A DNA stretch of 64,000 nt from Nitrospira sp. CR1.1 (GCA_014055465.1 WIAF01000007.1:186001-250000); one strand, 5' to 3'; positions 17,212 through 26,674 are shown, numbered from the stretch's first letter. The notes: a model not told the origin generated them from the letters alone. Made by a program: numbers and translations.

Positions 17212-17841
17212 TTACTCGGTAGGACGATATTCCGCCCCGCGTGAAATCGGCGGTTCGGTGTTGCTCAGGCTCAGGTACTCTTTCAGAAACTGATAGGCTT
17301 CGAGAATGCGCCGGAGTTCAGGTTCGGAGCTGCGGTCTCCATTGCGGGCATCGGGATGCAATTCTTTGGCGCGTTGACGAAAGGCTGTGGTGACATCTGC
17401 GAGGGACGTGCCGAATTCCAGCCCCAGCAATTGGTACGCGTCGTAGGCGTTCGTGACTTCGCTAGACGTGCCGGTGGGATTTCCCTCCCCTCCCGCGGCT
17501 TTCAAGAAATCGGCCAGGTTGATTTTTCGCCGTCGCCTTCGCGGGCGCTCACGTATTTCGCTGTCCAGTTCATCCCAGCGATCCTCCACGAACTCCAGGC
17601 GCGATTCCAATCGAATGGCCCCGGACACATCCTTCACCAGGTCCAATTCGTCTTCAATCTGCCCCAGTGAACGTTCGATTTCTTCCAACGCCGGTTCGAC
17701 CCGGAAATAGCTGTCGACCCGTTCCTGCATCATGAAATCGACGGCAAACTCCATGCTGTCGATATTCTTGGCGCGCAACATGCCGATCCGGCGCCGCATG
17801 CCCCGCTGATATTTGAACAGGCGATTGGTTGAAAATGCCAC
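17212..17841 (-). CDS. J-domain protein (DnaJ-like) with N-terminal helical region
   Basis: 209 residues. The C-terminal part (about residues 130-195) is a J-domain: YDAYQLLGLEFGTSLADV, then the diagnostic HPD in KELHPDARNG, then the closing helix. It therefore probably stimulates the ATPase of a DnaK-type chaperone. The N-terminal 90 residues are rich in charged residues and predicted to be helical or coiled-coil, with an RPRRRRRK stretch between. There is no Gly/Phe or zinc-finger region, so it is a type III (specialised) J protein. It is cotranscribed with rnd. Confidence 0.85.
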   Translation of the reverse strand: MAFSTNRLFKYQRGMRRRIGMLRAKNIDSMEFAVDFMMQERVDSYFRVEPALEEIERSLGQIEDELDLVKDVSGAIRLESRLEFVEDRWDELDSEIRERPRRRRRKINLADFLKAAGGEGNPTGTSSEVTNAYDAYQLLGLEFGTSLADVTTAFRQRAKELHPDARNGDRSSEPELRRILEAYQFLKEYLSLSNTEPPISRGAEYRPTE

Positions 17842-17954
17842 GAGTCCTCGTTAGGCGCGCCTTCGCAGGCCTAAGGCCCAGTTGGCCGCATCTTAGCACA
17901 TCACTTTGGGCCGCGATAAGAGTCGATTGTTCGATTCGTGGCTGCGGTCACCGG

Positions 17955-19214
17955 CTACAGACACCAGAACATGACGGCGGCGATCAGCGTGGGTGGCAGC
18001 GCGGCCAGGAAGAGTCGGAACGGGTTGACTGTGTCCTCATCGCAATAACTTCGCAAGATGGCCACTCCAGCCGGATTTGGTGCATTGGCAATAATGGTCA
18101 AGCCGCCGCCCGTGACGGCGCCTGCCACCAGAGCATACTTAAATCGATCCGAGAGTCCATCCACGAGGGATCCGAGATAGGTCAGCGCCGCATTGTCGGT
18201 GAACGCAGTAAGAATGGTTGCCCCTACGAAGACCGTATCGGGGCCCATGCCCAGCAGGATTGGCTGCAGCCACCATTGCTGTTGCCCACCCAGGACCACC
18301 AAGCCCGCCAGGAAAAACGCCACGAGCAATCCTTCGCGGAGAATCAGACGATCCTGGTACTGTTCATAGGCCTGCGCGATTCCGAGAAACAGCAGCAGTA
18401 TCCCCAGGAACATCGCGGGATGGTGGGCGAATGCAACCACCATTGCGAGCAGGGCAAGGTGCGTCACGACCAGAGCTAGCGGTGCCCGGTCGTGCTCCCC
18501 TTGATCGATAGCGGTCGGGAGTCGGCAGAGTTCCCGACGGAAGATTATGGTCGCGGCGAATGCATTGATCACCACGGCCAGAGTGGCTTTCCAGCCGAAC
18601 ATTTCCATCATGAATCCAAGGTCCCAGTTCCAGGCGCCGGCGACCATCAGCACGGGCGGCGCAGCGAACGGGGTGAGCGTTCCACCGATGGACACATTCA
18701 CGAAGAGCACCCCTAAGGTGGCATATTTCAGCCGTGTGGATAGGCCATAGCGAAAAAATGCGTCACGCAACAGCAGTGCTCCCAATGTCATGGCGGCCGG
18801 TTCCGTGATGCAAGATCCTAATAGCGGAACAAGTGTCAGAACGGTGACATAGACGGACATGCCCTGCGGAAACGGGATGGCGCCGCTGACGATCCGGACC
18901 CCGGTCATGGCGGTTTGTAAAATCGGCCTGGTTCCGGCGATGACCATGATTGCGAAGACGAACATGGGTTCCGTAAAACTGCGGGAGTCGAGATACTCCG
19001 TTGCGGCGGCTGCGCCGTCGGTGACGAACATGATGATGATGAGCACAAAAGCCCAGAATCCGAACGCAATCTCTACTTCACCCAGCAAATGCCACAGCCC
19101 GGCGTGTGTGGGTCTGGTATGCGCCAGATGTTCGAAGAAGGTTGTCGCAAACGTGTGCAAAATTGCGACAGCGAACAGCAGGGTTCCGATCAGCTGAATG
19201 GTGGTTGGCGTCAC
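17955..19214 (-). CDS. Putative Na+/H+ antiporter (PF07399-like)
   Basis: 419 residues, strongly hydrophobic with about 11-12 predicted membrane segments. Characteristic stretches are SCITEPAAMTLGALLLRDAF in the first half and TAFTDNAALTYLGSLV followed by GGGLTIIANAPNPAG in the second half; the paired TEPAA and TDNAAL motifs are the inverted-repeat ion-binding loops of this putative antiporter family. It would act in the cytoplasmic membrane. The substrate cation is not proven by sequence. Single gene on the minus strand. Confidence 0.8.
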   Translation of the reverse strand: MTPTTIQLIGTLLFAVAILHTFATTFFEHLAHTRPTHAGLWHLLGEVEIAFGFWAFVLIIIMFVTDGAAAATEYLDSRSFTEPMFVFAIMVIAGTRPILQTAMTGVRIVSGAIPFPQGMSVYVTVLTLVPLLGSCITEPAAMTLGALLLRDAFFRYGLSTRLKYATLGVLFVNVSIGGTLTPFAAPPVLMVAGAWNWDLGFMMEMFGWKATLAVVINAFAATIIFRRELCRLPTAIDQGEHDRAPLALVVTHLALLAMVVAFAHHPAMFLGILLLFLGIAQAYEQYQDRLILREGLLVAFFLAGLVVLGGQQQWWLQPILLGMGPDTVFVGATILTAFTDNAALTYLGSLVDGLSDRFKYALVAGAVTGGGLTIIANAPNPAGVAILRSYCDEDTVNPFRLFLAALPPTLIAAVMFWCL

Positions 19215-19356
19215 TTTCGTTTCCGGGTGGTCATCACTGTGCAGATGCGTGGCGAAGATTCAACGGCGCCGGCATCAGGCGTTGGCCGTACTGTACATGG
19301 ATTGTGCGTATGGCGCCAATGGTCACGAAAATGAACTGGGGTGAAGGGGGCTCGGG

Positions 19357-20799
19357 TCAGCGCGGGTCGTCGTCGATTTTAGCCCGGCGTCGGGCGACAC
19401 CGGTCGCGCGGGCGGCGGCGGCCACGGCCTTGGCCACGCGCGGCACCACGTCGCGACCGAAGACGCTGGGGATGATGTAGTCTTCCGACAGCGCCTCGGT
19501 CGGAACACATTCCGCAATAGCCTGAGCCGCAGCCAGTTTCATGGCCTCGTTAATCTCGCTGGCTTGGACATCGAGGGCTCCCCGGAAAATTCCCGGAAAC
19601 GAGAGGGCATTGTTGATCTGATTGGGATAGTCGGAGCGGCCCGTGGCAAAAATGCGCGAGGCTTCATCGCCGATCTTCGGGTCGATTTCGGGATCGGGAT
19701 TGGCCATGGCGAATACGATACGATCGGGGTTCATGTTGTCGAGATCAGCTTTCTCGAGCACGTTGCCTACGGAAAGGCCGATAAACACATCGGCGCCGCG
19801 TAAGGCGTCGTGGATGGTCCCGCGCGGCTTGTCGCGTCGGATACACGTCTGAAGGTCGGTGCGGCAGGCGCGAAGTTCCTCTGCCTCCCCCACTAAGACA
19901 ATCCCTTCCCTATCGCATCCGACCAGATGACTCGCTCCGGCCGCCAGCAGGATGCGGCAGCAGGCGGTTCCTGCTGCACCGAGGCCGTTCACCACGATGC
20001 GCACGTCGTCCATTCGTTTCCCGACGACCTTGAGTGCGTTGGTCAACGCTGCAAGCAGGACCACGGCAGTGCCATGTTGGTCGTCGTGCATGACAGGAAT
20101 ATCGAGGGAGGTTTTGAGCGCGCGTTCGATCTCGAAACAGCGCGGGGCGCTGATATCCTCCAAATTGATTCCGCCGAACCCGGGAGCGATGCCGTGGACA
20201 ATGCGGATGATTTCCTCCGGGTCCTGCGTGCTGACGCAAATCGGCCAGGCGTCGATGCCGGCTAACTCCCGGAAGAGCATCACCTTCCCTTCCATCACGG
20301 GGAGCGCTGCCGCAGGGCCGAGGTTCCCGAGCCCCAGCACGGCGGACCCGTCGGTGACGACGGCCACGCTATTGCTCTTGCTGGTGAAGGCATAGGCTTT
20401 CGACGGATCTTTGGCGATAGCCTTGCAAACCCTCCCGACGCCGGGTGTGTAAATCATGGACAACACATTGCGGGTCGTGACCGGGACTTTGCTCTGAACC
20501 CTGATTTTCCCACCCAGGTGCAGGAGGAAGATCCGGTCCGACGCCGAGAGGACATTGACCTCTGGTAGCGCTTCCAGGTGTTCGAGCACCCGGTCGCAGT
20601 GCGCCTCATTCTGCACATCGAAGGTAATGTCCCTGATCATGCGTTCCGCATTGGCTGATACGATATCCACGGCTCCAAGATTCGCCCCATCCTCCGCGAG
20701 CAGGGCGGCCACTTTCGCGAAGATGCCGGGTTTGTTGAGGAGTGCGAGGCGGACGGTGAGGCGATAGTTCGAGTAAGGGCCGATGTCGTCGGTGGTCAT
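19357..20799 (-). CDS. NAD(P)-dependent malic enzyme with N-terminal ACT domain
   Basis: Oxidatively decarboxylates malate to pyruvate. The 480-residue protein has an N-terminal ACT-type regulatory domain (residues about 12-85, RLALLNKPGIFAKVAALLAE), then the malic enzyme N domain with YTPGVG and the catalytic lysine region (NSVAVVTDGSAVLGLGNLG), the metal site in the DDQHGT block, and the Rossmann motif VVNGLGAAGTA. The ACT domain suggests allosteric control by a small ligand, perhaps an amino acid. Fits the metabolic set with fumC and gltA in this window. Monocistronic. Confidence 0.93.
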   Translation of the reverse strand: MTTDDIGPYSNYRLTVRLALLNKPGIFAKVAALLAEDGANLGAVDIVSANAERMIRDITFDVQNEAHCDRVLEHLEALPEVNVLSASDRIFLLHLGGKIRVQSKVPVTTRNVLSMIYTPGVGRVCKAIAKDPSKAYAFTSKSNSVAVVTDGSAVLGLGNLGPAAALPVMEGKVMLFRELAGIDAWPICVSTQDPEEIIRIVHGIAPGFGGINLEDISAPRCFEIERALKTSLDIPVMHDDQHGTAVVLLAALTNALKVVGKRMDDVRIVVNGLGAAGTACCRILLAAGASHLVGCDREGIVLVGEAEELRACRTDLQTCIRRDKPRGTIHDALRGADVFIGLSVGNVLEKADLDNMNPDRIVFAMANPDPEIDPKIGDEASRIFATGRSDYPNQINNALSFPGIFRGALDVQASEINEAMKLAAAQAIAECVPTEALSEDYIIPSVFGRDVVPRVAKAVAAAARATGVARRRAKIDDDPR

Positions 20800-21211
20800 A
20801 GACTAGCTCTGCGAACGTGAGGAGCACTCAGCAAGAGTGTATCACAGCGCGGCATATCAGACGCTCTGCGAACGTAGCGGCTCCCGAGATCATACACCTC
20901 GTCTGACTGCTGGCTGCATAGCACGGCGCATCGCCCGTGTGTCGGGGGATGTTCTCGTGGAGCGGCGTAGGCCATCTGTCTGACAACAGGGCGACTCTTT
21001 TGAATCCGCCTTATTCATGAGCGCTTCTGTCGCATGTGCCGATTCACGGCTGCGACGGGCCTTCGGACGGCGGGCTCTCCCCCTCTGTCCCTCAACATCC
21101 TGCACGGGTACGCCACGGGTCCCCTCGGCTCCGCGAGCCGGTCTTGCAAAATGACGCGGCGATTGCATGACGAACCGGTATGAGTCAGGTGGCTAAGGCC
21201 TTAAAATAAAA
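20800..21211. other. Intergenic stretch, no gene seen
   Basis: About 410 bases upstream of the malic enzyme gene with no convincing coding sequence. It contains a 12-base direct repeat CTCTGCGAACGT at 20807-20818 and 20864-20875, 57 bases apart, close to the malic enzyme start. A 92-codon minus-strand frame (20890-21168) has no ribosome binding site and an Arg-rich composition typical of chance frames. Confidence 0.5.
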
Positions 21212-21264
21212 GGAACATCACCCAGTTTCTGAGGGTGGGCAGAAGTCCCGCGGGCGGAATGTCC
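21212..21264 (+). ncRNA. Candidate structured RNA element upstream of the Lys-rich protein gene
   Basis: A 53-base stretch can fold into two hairpins closed by a shared stem: GGAACAT at 21212 pairs with ATGTCC ending at 21264 (one bulged A), enclosing CACCC/GGGTG (21219-21223 and 21233-21237) and a CCCGCGGG palindrome. It ends 30 bases before the -35 element of the next gene, so it is not in that leader, unless transcription starts further upstream. No known riboswitch consensus was recognised. Low confidence. Confidence 0.2.
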
Positions 21265-21293
21265 TGCTGCTGAAATATACGCAAAGAGTTTCG

Positions 21294-21322
21294 TTGACTT
21301 TTTTTGACAGGTTGGCTACCCT
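21294..21322 (+). promoter_or_regulatory. Likely promoter of the Lys-rich exported protein gene
   Basis: TTGACT (21294-21299), 17-bp spacer, TACCCT (21317-21322). A second TTGACA occurs at 21304-21309 without a well-placed -10. The start codon lies about 50 bases downstream. Confidence 0.5.
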
Positions 21323-21375
21323 CGGGCGCCCTTGTGGTGGGCACTTATATTCTCAACCTTTCAAGGAGGGGTTCC

Positions 21376-21600
21376 ATGAAGCGTGCTCTATTCGCATTCG
21401 TAGCGGCAGCTATTCTCGTTGCGTTCACCGCTCCGTCTTTCGCCGGAGATGACAAGAAGAAGGAAGAGAAGAAGGGCGGCCACTTCTCCCAGACCCTCTT
21501 CGGTGACGACAAGAAGAAGGAAGAGAAGAAGGGTGGACACCTGTCCCAGACCGTGTTCGGCGAAGAGAAGAAAAAGGACGAAAAGAAGGGCGGCCACTGA
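21376..21600 (+). CDS. Lys-rich exported protein with three 19-residue repeats
   Basis: 74 residues from the ATG at 21376, which follows a strong AAGGAGG. The N-terminus is a clear signal peptide (MKRALFAFVAAAILVAFTAPSFA). The mature part of about 51 residues is three copies of one module: GDDKKKEEKKGGHFSQTLF, then nearly the same with HLSQTVF, then a shortened GEEKKKDEKKGGH. It is highly charged with an acidic/basic alternation and one His per repeat, and has no cysteine. No family recognised. It has its own promoter and a strong terminator, so it is a stand-alone unit, probably well expressed. Function unknown; binding of polyanions or metals can only be guessed. Confidence 0.75.
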   Translation: MKRALFAFVAAAILVAFTAPSFAGDDKKKEEKKGGHFSQTLFGDDKKKEEKKGGHLSQTVFGEEKKKDEKKGGH

Positions 21601-21630
21601 GCCCCGCTTCCGACGTTCAGTCGTAGGATA

Positions 21631-21673
21631 AAATTGGCTCGCGATTCCGGATGCCGGCGCGGGCCAATTTTTT
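21631..21673 (+). terminator. Rho-independent terminator of the Lys-rich protein gene
   Basis: Stem AAATTGGCTCGCG / CGCGGGCCAATTT followed by a run of T (ATTTTTTAT). It begins 30 bases after the stop codon. Confidence 0.9.
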
Positions 21674-21711
21674 ATGCCCTCTGCGCCCTCCCTGCTCGAC
21701 TCCCCGTTTCA

Positions 21712-21741
21712 TTGACCCGTTAAGTTAGCCCGTGTTACGGT
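21712..21741 (+). promoter_or_regulatory. Possible promoter giving a leaderless mRNA
   Basis: TTGACC (21712-21717), 18-bp spacer, TACGGT (21736-21741). The start codon of the next gene is at 21748, 6 bases after the -10, and no ribosome binding site lies between, so transcription would begin at or next to the ATG. Confidence 0.45.
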
Positions 21742-21747
21742 TCGCGA

Positions 21748-24700
21748 ATGACTGAACACCACGCGAATCGCACAGCCAATCGCCTCGTTCGAGAAACCAG
21801 TCCCTATCTGTTGCAGCATGCGTACAATCCCGTGGATTGGTATCCCTGGGGGCCTGAAGCCTTGGCCCAGGCCGCGAAACTGAGGCGGCCGATCCTGCTC
21901 TCCATCGGCTACTCCTCCTGTCACTGGTGCCACGTGATGGAGCGGGAGTCGTTCGAAAATGCGGCGATTGCCGCGTTGATGAACCAACACTTCATCTGCG
22001 TGAAGGTCGATCGCGAAGAGCGGCCAGATCTGGATGAAATCTACATGCAGGCGACCTTGGCGCTGAATCGGAACCAAGGCGGCTGGCCGATGACCGTGTT
22101 TCTCACTCCGGACCAGAAGCCGTTTTTTGCCGGCACCTATTTCCCTCCCACGGATCGCTACGGACGGCCGGGCTTCCCTACGCTCCTGAAGAAGATCGCC
22201 GAGTACTGGGAAAAGGATCATGACGGCGTGGTTGCGCAGGCGGTGAATCTGACGGCGCGGCTTCAAGAGGGGGCTCACGCTCCTTCACCGACGACGGTCG
22301 GCGAAGCGGAACTCGATGTGGCCGTGACCCAGTTTGCGGAAGATTTTGACGCGAAACTTGGCGGGTTCGGCGGGGCGCCGAAGTTTCCACCGGCCACGGG
22401 TTTGTCGTTGTTGCTCCATTGTTATCATCGGACGAAGGACCCCCATACCCTCACTATGGTGCGGACCACGCTGGATGCCATGGCCGCCGGCGGAATCTAC
22501 GATCACATCGGCGGCGGGTTTGCCCGGTATTCCACGGATGAGCGCTGGCTGGTGCCGCATTTTGAGAAGATGCTCTATGACAATGCGTTACTGGCGCGCG
22601 TCTATGTGGAAGGCTACCAGGTCACGGCAGATGAGAATTACCGCCGTGTTGCTTGCGAGACGCTGGACTATATCCTCAAGGAAATGACCTCGCCTGAGGG
22701 AGGGTTTTACTCCGCCACCGATGCCGATTCCGAGGGCGTCGAGGGGAAGTTCTTCGTGTGGACGCCGGAAGACGTGCGAGCGGCGGTCGACCATGATGAA
22801 GATGCTCGCCGCATCTGCGCCTATTACGATGTGACGTCGGCCGGCAATTGGGAACACACGAATGTGCTCCATACCGCGAAGAGCGTCGAGGCCGTCGCCA
22901 AAGAATTGGGGATCAGCGCCGGCGAGTTGCGGGACACCATCACGCGCCTGAGACCTAAACTTTATGCAGCGCGCACGAAACGGATTGCGCCGGGGCTCGA
23001 TGATAAGGTCATTACGGCCTGGAACGGGATGATGATCAGCGCCATGGCGGAGGCCGGACGGGTGTTTGGCCTGCCGCGGTATCGCGAAGCCGCCGAACGG
23101 GCCTGCGATTTTCTCCTGAAGACGCTCTCCACATCGGATGGCCGGCTCTTGCGGACCTATCGTGCGGGTACGGCCCACTTGAATGCGTACCTGGAAGACT
23201 ATGCCTATTTCGCGGAAGGATTGATCGACACCTATGAAGCCGGGGGCGAGGAGCGTTATCTGCTCGCGTCCGTTCGCCTCGCCGAGCGGATGCTGGCGGA
23301 TTTTGCCGACAGCCAGCATGGCGGCTTCTTCACCACCGCCACCGGGCATGAGGCGTTGATCATGCGCAGCAGGGAAAGTCCTGACGGAGCCACACCGAGC
23401 GGGAATGCCGTGGCTGCCTCCGTACTCGGGCGACTGTCCTATCACTTTGCGCGGGAGGAGTTCCGGCAGGCCGCGACCGCGGCGGTTCGAGCGTACGGGC
23501 GTCAGATTGCGCGCTATCCACGAGCCTTTGCCAAGAGTCTGATCGTCGTCGATCTCCTCATGAACGGTCCCGTGGAGATCGCGCTGGTCGGTCGGCCCGG
23601 GGAGTCCGGAACGCAGTCCTTGCGCGCCGCCGTCAATGGAACCTATCTTCCGAACCGCGTGCTGGCCTACCGCGACCCAGGACAAACCGAAACACACCAT
23701 CCGCTGTTGCAGGGAAAGACTCTGGTCAACGGAAAGGCGGCGTTGTACGTGTGCCGGAATTTCGCCTGCGGCCGGCCGATCACCGATCCAGCGGAATTTC
23801 CCGCCCTGCTCGATCCTACACCACAGGCGTCACTGTCTCCCACGTCTGAGCAAAAGGTGCTACGCGGGATATTATGCCCTGGCCATGCAACCGTGCAGGG
23901 AACGGCGGCCTATGCTGCGCGAAACATCCACGACGGCAACGAGGCCCTGGCCAATGGATTCGGTCTCTTCGGTGCGACGGGCCTGACAGTCAATCGATTG
24001 GGTTTCGGAACCTATCGGGTCGGACAACGCGAGGGCGAGCATCGCGAGGCGTTACGCACCGCGCTTCGCCGGGGCTGCAATCTGATCGACACCTCGACGA
24101 ATTACATGGATGGTGAGAGCGAACAGCTGGTCGGGTCGGTCCTGCGGGACATGATGCGCGCAGGTGATCTGGCCCGTGAAAGCGTCATCGTGGTGTCGAA
24201 GATCGGCTATGTGCAGGGTCAGAATTTGACGCAGGCCCAGGCGCGGGAAAAATCGGGCAAACCCTACCCGGAGATGGTGAAGTACGGCGACGACATCTGG
24301 CACTGCATCCATCCGGATTTTCTGGCGGATCAATTGACGTTGTCCCTGGACCGGCTGGGGTTGGCTACGCTCGATGTGTGCCTGCTTCACAATCCGGAGT
24401 ATTTCCTCTCTCATGCGACGCGTCTTGGCGGGAATGAGCCGCGGGACCTGTCTGTCTTGCGCAAGGAATTCTATGCCCGACTGCAACGGGCATTCGAATA
24501 TTTTGAGACGCAAGTTCAGGCGGGCCGATTGTGTGGGTACGGCGTCTCGTCGAACACGGCCACCTCGCCTCCCGACGATCCGGGCGCCACCTCCCTCTCT
24601 TGGATGATCGATGCGGCCAAATCGGCGGCCACCACCGTCGGAACCGCGTCGCATCACTTTCACGTTCTCCAATGTCCGATGAATCTGTACGAGTCCGGCG

Positions 24701-25437
24701 CCGCGCTGATCAAAAACACCGGAACTCACCACGGCAGCACGCTGTTAGAGGAAGCGATGCGGGAACGGATCGCCGTGTTGGTCAATCGTCCATTAAATGC
24801 CATGCCTGTCCAGCGGGGCGGCGTTGTCCGGTTGGCGGATGTGCCGGTGCCGCCCCCGGAGGCCGAATGTGAGGCACAGCAGCGCAAGGTTGCAGCCTTA
24901 GAAGAAGAATATCGCAGCAGTCTTGCCCCCGCCGTGGCCCATAGCGGGCAAGGGATGCTTCCCGCCGACTTTTTCCGATGGGCCGATGAACTGACGCGCA
25001 TACGGGGTCAGGTGCAAGGATTGGAGCATTGGGAACAAATCGAACAACAAATGATCGCGCCGCATGTGAACCAGGTGCTTCGCGCGCTGGCGGAAGCCTT
25101 TACCGGCACTGTGGCTGAACAGTGGGAGTCCTGGCGGGATCGGTATGTGCCGGAACTGCTGGCCCTCTTGCGAACCCTGCATCGGGAGGCCTCCGAAAAA
25201 AGCCGCCTGCGTTCGGATGAACTCCATCGAACCCTCAATCCGCTCTTGCCGGATGAACGGCGCACGGCGACCTTGTCGCAGAAAGCGCTGTGGGTGCTTG
25301 CCAGCACGCCGGGTGTCACATCCGTGCTCAACGGTATGCGTACGCCCGCCTACGTGGAAGATGCGCTACACATTTTGCGGTGGCCACCGTTGCCGGATTG
25401 GAAACCGGTCTACGATCGTTGTGCCGGGAAGAAGTAA
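21748..25437 (+). CDS. Fusion: DUF255 (YyaL) thioredoxin-fold protein + aldo-keto reductase
   Basis: A 1229-residue two-part protein. Residues 1 to about 690 form a full YyaL/SPATA20-type protein: an N-terminal thioredoxin-like domain with the DUF255 hallmark [10 protein letters not shown] (Cys58, Cys61) and GGWPM, followed by an alpha/alpha-toroid glycosidase-like domain ([15 protein letters not shown] near residue 420). From about residue 748 a complete aldo-keto reductase begins ([12 protein letters not shown]) with its full catalytic tetrad: Asp781 and Tyr786 in DTSTNY, Lys818 in VSKIGY, His881 in LLHNP. The C-terminal 180 residues are helical, ending in the AKR-like GVTSVLNGM and YVEDAL. 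No stop or shift interrupts the frame. The joint role is unknown; DUF255 proteins themselves have no firmly known reaction. Possibly leaderless. Confidence 0.92.
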   Translation: MTEHHANRTANRLVRETSPYLLQHAYNPVDWYPWGPEALAQAAKLRRPILLSIGYSSCHWCHVMERESFENAAIAALMNQHFICVKVDREERPDLDEIYMQATLALNRNQGGWPMTVFLTPDQKPFFAGTYFPPTDRYGRPGFPTLLKKIAEYWEKDHDGVVAQAVNLTARLQEGAHAPSPTTVGEAELDVAVTQFAEDFDAKLGGFGGAPKFPPATGLSLLLHCYHRTKDPHTLTMVRTTLDAMAAGGIYDHIGGGFARYSTDERWLVPHFEKMLYDNALLARVYVEGYQVTADENYRRVACETLDYILKEMTSPEGGFYSATDADSEGVEGKFFVWTPEDVRAAVDHDEDARRICAYYDVTSAGNWEHTNVLHTAKSVEAVAKELGISAGELRDTITRLRPKLYAARTKRIAPGLDDKVITAWNGMMISAMAEAGRVFGLPRYREAAERACDFLLKTLSTSDGRLLRTYRAGTAHLNAYLEDYAYFAEGLIDTYEAGGEERYLLASVRLAERMLADFADSQHGGFFTTATGHEALIMRSRESPDGATPSGNAVAASVLGRLSYHFAREEFRQAATAAVRAYGRQIARYPRAFAKSLIVVDLLMNGPVEIALVGRPGESGTQSLRAAVNGTYLPNRVLAYRDPGQTETHHPLLQGKTLVNGKAALYVCRNFACGRPITDPAEFPALLDPTPQASLSPTSEQKVLRGILCPGHATVQGTAAYAARNIHDGNEALANGFGLFGATGLTVNRLGFGTYRVGQREGEHREALRTALRRGCNLIDTSTNYMDGESEQLVGSVLRDMMRAGDLARESVIVVSKIGYVQGQNLTQAQAREKSGKPYPEMVKYGDDIWHCIHPDFLADQLTLSLDRLGLATLDVCLLHNPEYFLSHATRLGGNEPRDLSVLRKEFYARLQRAFEYFETQVQAGRLCGYGVSSNTATSPPDDPGATSLSWMIDAAKSAATTVGTASHHFHVLQCPMNLYESGAALIKNTGTHHGSTLLEEAMRERIAVLVNRPLNAMPVQRGGVVRLADVPVPPPEAECEAQQRKVAALEEEYRSSLAPAVAHSGQGMLPADFFRWADELTRIRGQVQGLEHWEQIEQQMIAPHVNQVLRALAEAFTGTVAEQWESWRDRYVPELLALLRTLHREASEKSRLRSDELHRTLNPLLPDERRTATLSQKALWVLASTPGVTSVLNGMRTPAYVEDALHILRWPPLPDWKPVYDRCAGKK

Positions 25438-25511
25438 CTTGCCTCGTTCGCAGGTTTTGATTATTCTGTCCCTCGTCTAGTCCAGGAACTCACCTAGCGC
25501 CGGAGGTTTTC

Positions 25512-26087
25512 ATGATGTGTTTGCGTCCGTTTGCCCTGCTCGGACTGCTGGCCGTTGTCGCTCCCCTTGTGCTTGACGGCTGCTCGAGCAAGGCGGGAAC
25601 CAGCGGAGGAGTGACCGTGACTCCTTCCAAACCCCGTGTGGAGGAGCGTATCGCCGCTGCCCCAGTTCAGGAAATTGCTCCGCCTCCGGAACCGGCGCCG
25701 GTTCCCTTGCGATCAGTGGAAATGGCCGCCCGGAACGCGACCGGAGAGCAAAATATTCTCTTCCCCGACGTGTTATTCGATTTCGATCAGTATGTGCTGC
25801 GGGACGATGCCCTCAACGCGGTCGAGGCCAATGCCCAACGTTTGAAGGACAATCGGGTCACCAAGGTGTTGTTGGAGGGGCGTTGCGATGAAATCGGCAC
25901 CGCCGAGTACAACCTCGTTCTGGGTGAACGCCGCGCCTTGTCCGTCAAGCGCTACCTGGAATCGTTGGGGATGAGCCAGGTGCAGGTGGATGTGACGAGT
26001 TACGGCAAAGATCGGCCGTTGTGTTTGCAACATAATCCGGTCTGTTGGCAAAAGAATCGCAGTGTGCACTTCGTGGTCAAAGAGTAA
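25512..26087 (+). CDS. pal: Peptidoglycan-associated lipoprotein (OmpA/Pal family)
   Basis: 191 residues with a signal peptide ending in a lipobox LDGC (Cys24), a Pro-rich linker (PPPEPAPVP), and an OmpA-like peptidoglycan-binding domain at about residues 85-190, with DFDQYVLRDDA, LEGRCDEIGTAEYNLVLGERRA and the meso-DAP-contacting Asp and Arg of this motif. It would tether the outer membrane to peptidoglycan. Unlike the usual tol-pal cluster, no tolQRAB or ybgF genes flank it. ATG 25512 or the adjacent ATG 25515 can serve as start, after GGAGG. Confidence 0.88.
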   Translation: MMCLRPFALLGLLAVVAPLVLDGCSSKAGTSGGVTVTPSKPRVEERIAAAPVQEIAPPPEPAPVPLRSVEMAARNATGEQNILFPDVLFDFDQYVLRDDALNAVEANAQRLKDNRVTKVLLEGRCDEIGTAEYNLVLGERRALSVKRYLESLGMSQVQVDVTSYGKDRPLCLQHNPVCWQKNRSVHFVVKE

Positions 26088-26109
26088 TCGCGCCTCGCAT
26101 CGTTTGGAT

Positions 26110-26148
26110 TCCACGCGGCATGGGCAGCTGTTGTCCATGCCGCGTGGA
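26110..26148. terminator. Strong hairpin after pal
   Basis: Inverted repeat of 14 bp, TCCACGCGGCATGG paired with CCATGCCGCGTGGA, loop of 11 bases. It has no downstream T run, so it may stabilise the pal mRNA 3' end or act with Rho. Confidence 0.5.
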
Positions 26149-26188
26149 GCTCGCTTACGTCCGACTCCCCGTCGATCGTAACAAAGAG

Positions 26189-26216
26189 TTTACCTGCCCA
26201 TAACGCAGTCTCAACA
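26189..26216 (+). promoter_or_regulatory. Pho-box-like operator upstream of the CBS protein gene
   Basis: Three hexamers at an exact 11-bp period: TTTACC (26189-26194), ATAACG (26200-26205), TCAACA (26211-26216). Same design as the sites before the phosphate genes. The -10 is weaker here (GATAGA, 19 bases downstream). Confidence 0.55.
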
Positions 26217-26290
26217 CACCCGGTCTACTCTTGCCGATAGAGACTCAGGATGTTTCACTGAGTCGACTCATCTAACAAGGAGGATCAAGC

Positions 26291-26674
26291 ATGGTGACGG
26301 TCAGCGATCTCATGACCAAGAAACTGGTGACGGTACCGGTTGGCACGTCGACGGCCGAGGCCGCCAAGGTGATGAACGAGTGTCATGTCGGTAGCGTGTT
26401 TATCGAGCAGAACAATCGTGTGGTGGGCATAGTCACCGAATCCGACATTGTTCGAAAGGTCGTCGGGGAAAACAAACCAGTACATTTTGTTCCGGTCGAA
26501 TCCATCATGAGTAGCCCTGTCATCAGTCTCGACGAGCGGCGATCGATTACGGAAGCCGCCGATTTGATGCAGTGCCATCACACCCGTCATTTGGGCGTGT
26601 TACAAAGCGGCGCGATCGTTGGTGTGCTGTCGGTGCGCGACCTGTTGCAACCGGTCGCGGTGGACGAGTTTTAG
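26291..26674 (+). CDS. CBS-domain pair protein
   Basis: 127 residues made almost wholly of two CBS domains (residues about 1-60 with VSDLMTKKLVTVP and GIVTESDIVRKV, and about 68-127 with VESIMSSPVISL and GVLSVRDLL). Such Bateman modules bind adenosine nucleotides and act as regulators. Here no partner domain is fused. A strong AAGGAGG precedes the ATG. Its upstream region carries an 11-bp-period Pho-box-like site, so it may belong to the phosphate regulon and sense energy charge during phosphate limitation; that is inference from position. Confidence 0.88.
   Translation: MVTVSDLMTKKLVTVPVGTSTAEAAKVMNECHVGSVFIEQNNRVVGIVTESDIVRKVVGENKPVHFVPVESIMSSPVISLDERRSITEAADLMQCHHTRHLGVLQSGAIVGVLSVRDLLQPVAVDEF

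Noticed and set aside
20807-20875. 12-base direct repeat CTCTGCGAACGT as an insertion-site duplication
   Set aside because: Only 57 bp between the copies, with no element or gene between them; too little to support a mobile element.
20890-21168. 92-codon minus-strand frame upstream of the malic enzyme gene
   Set aside because: Arg/Ala-rich product without motif, no ribosome binding site; typical of chance frames in GC-rich DNA.
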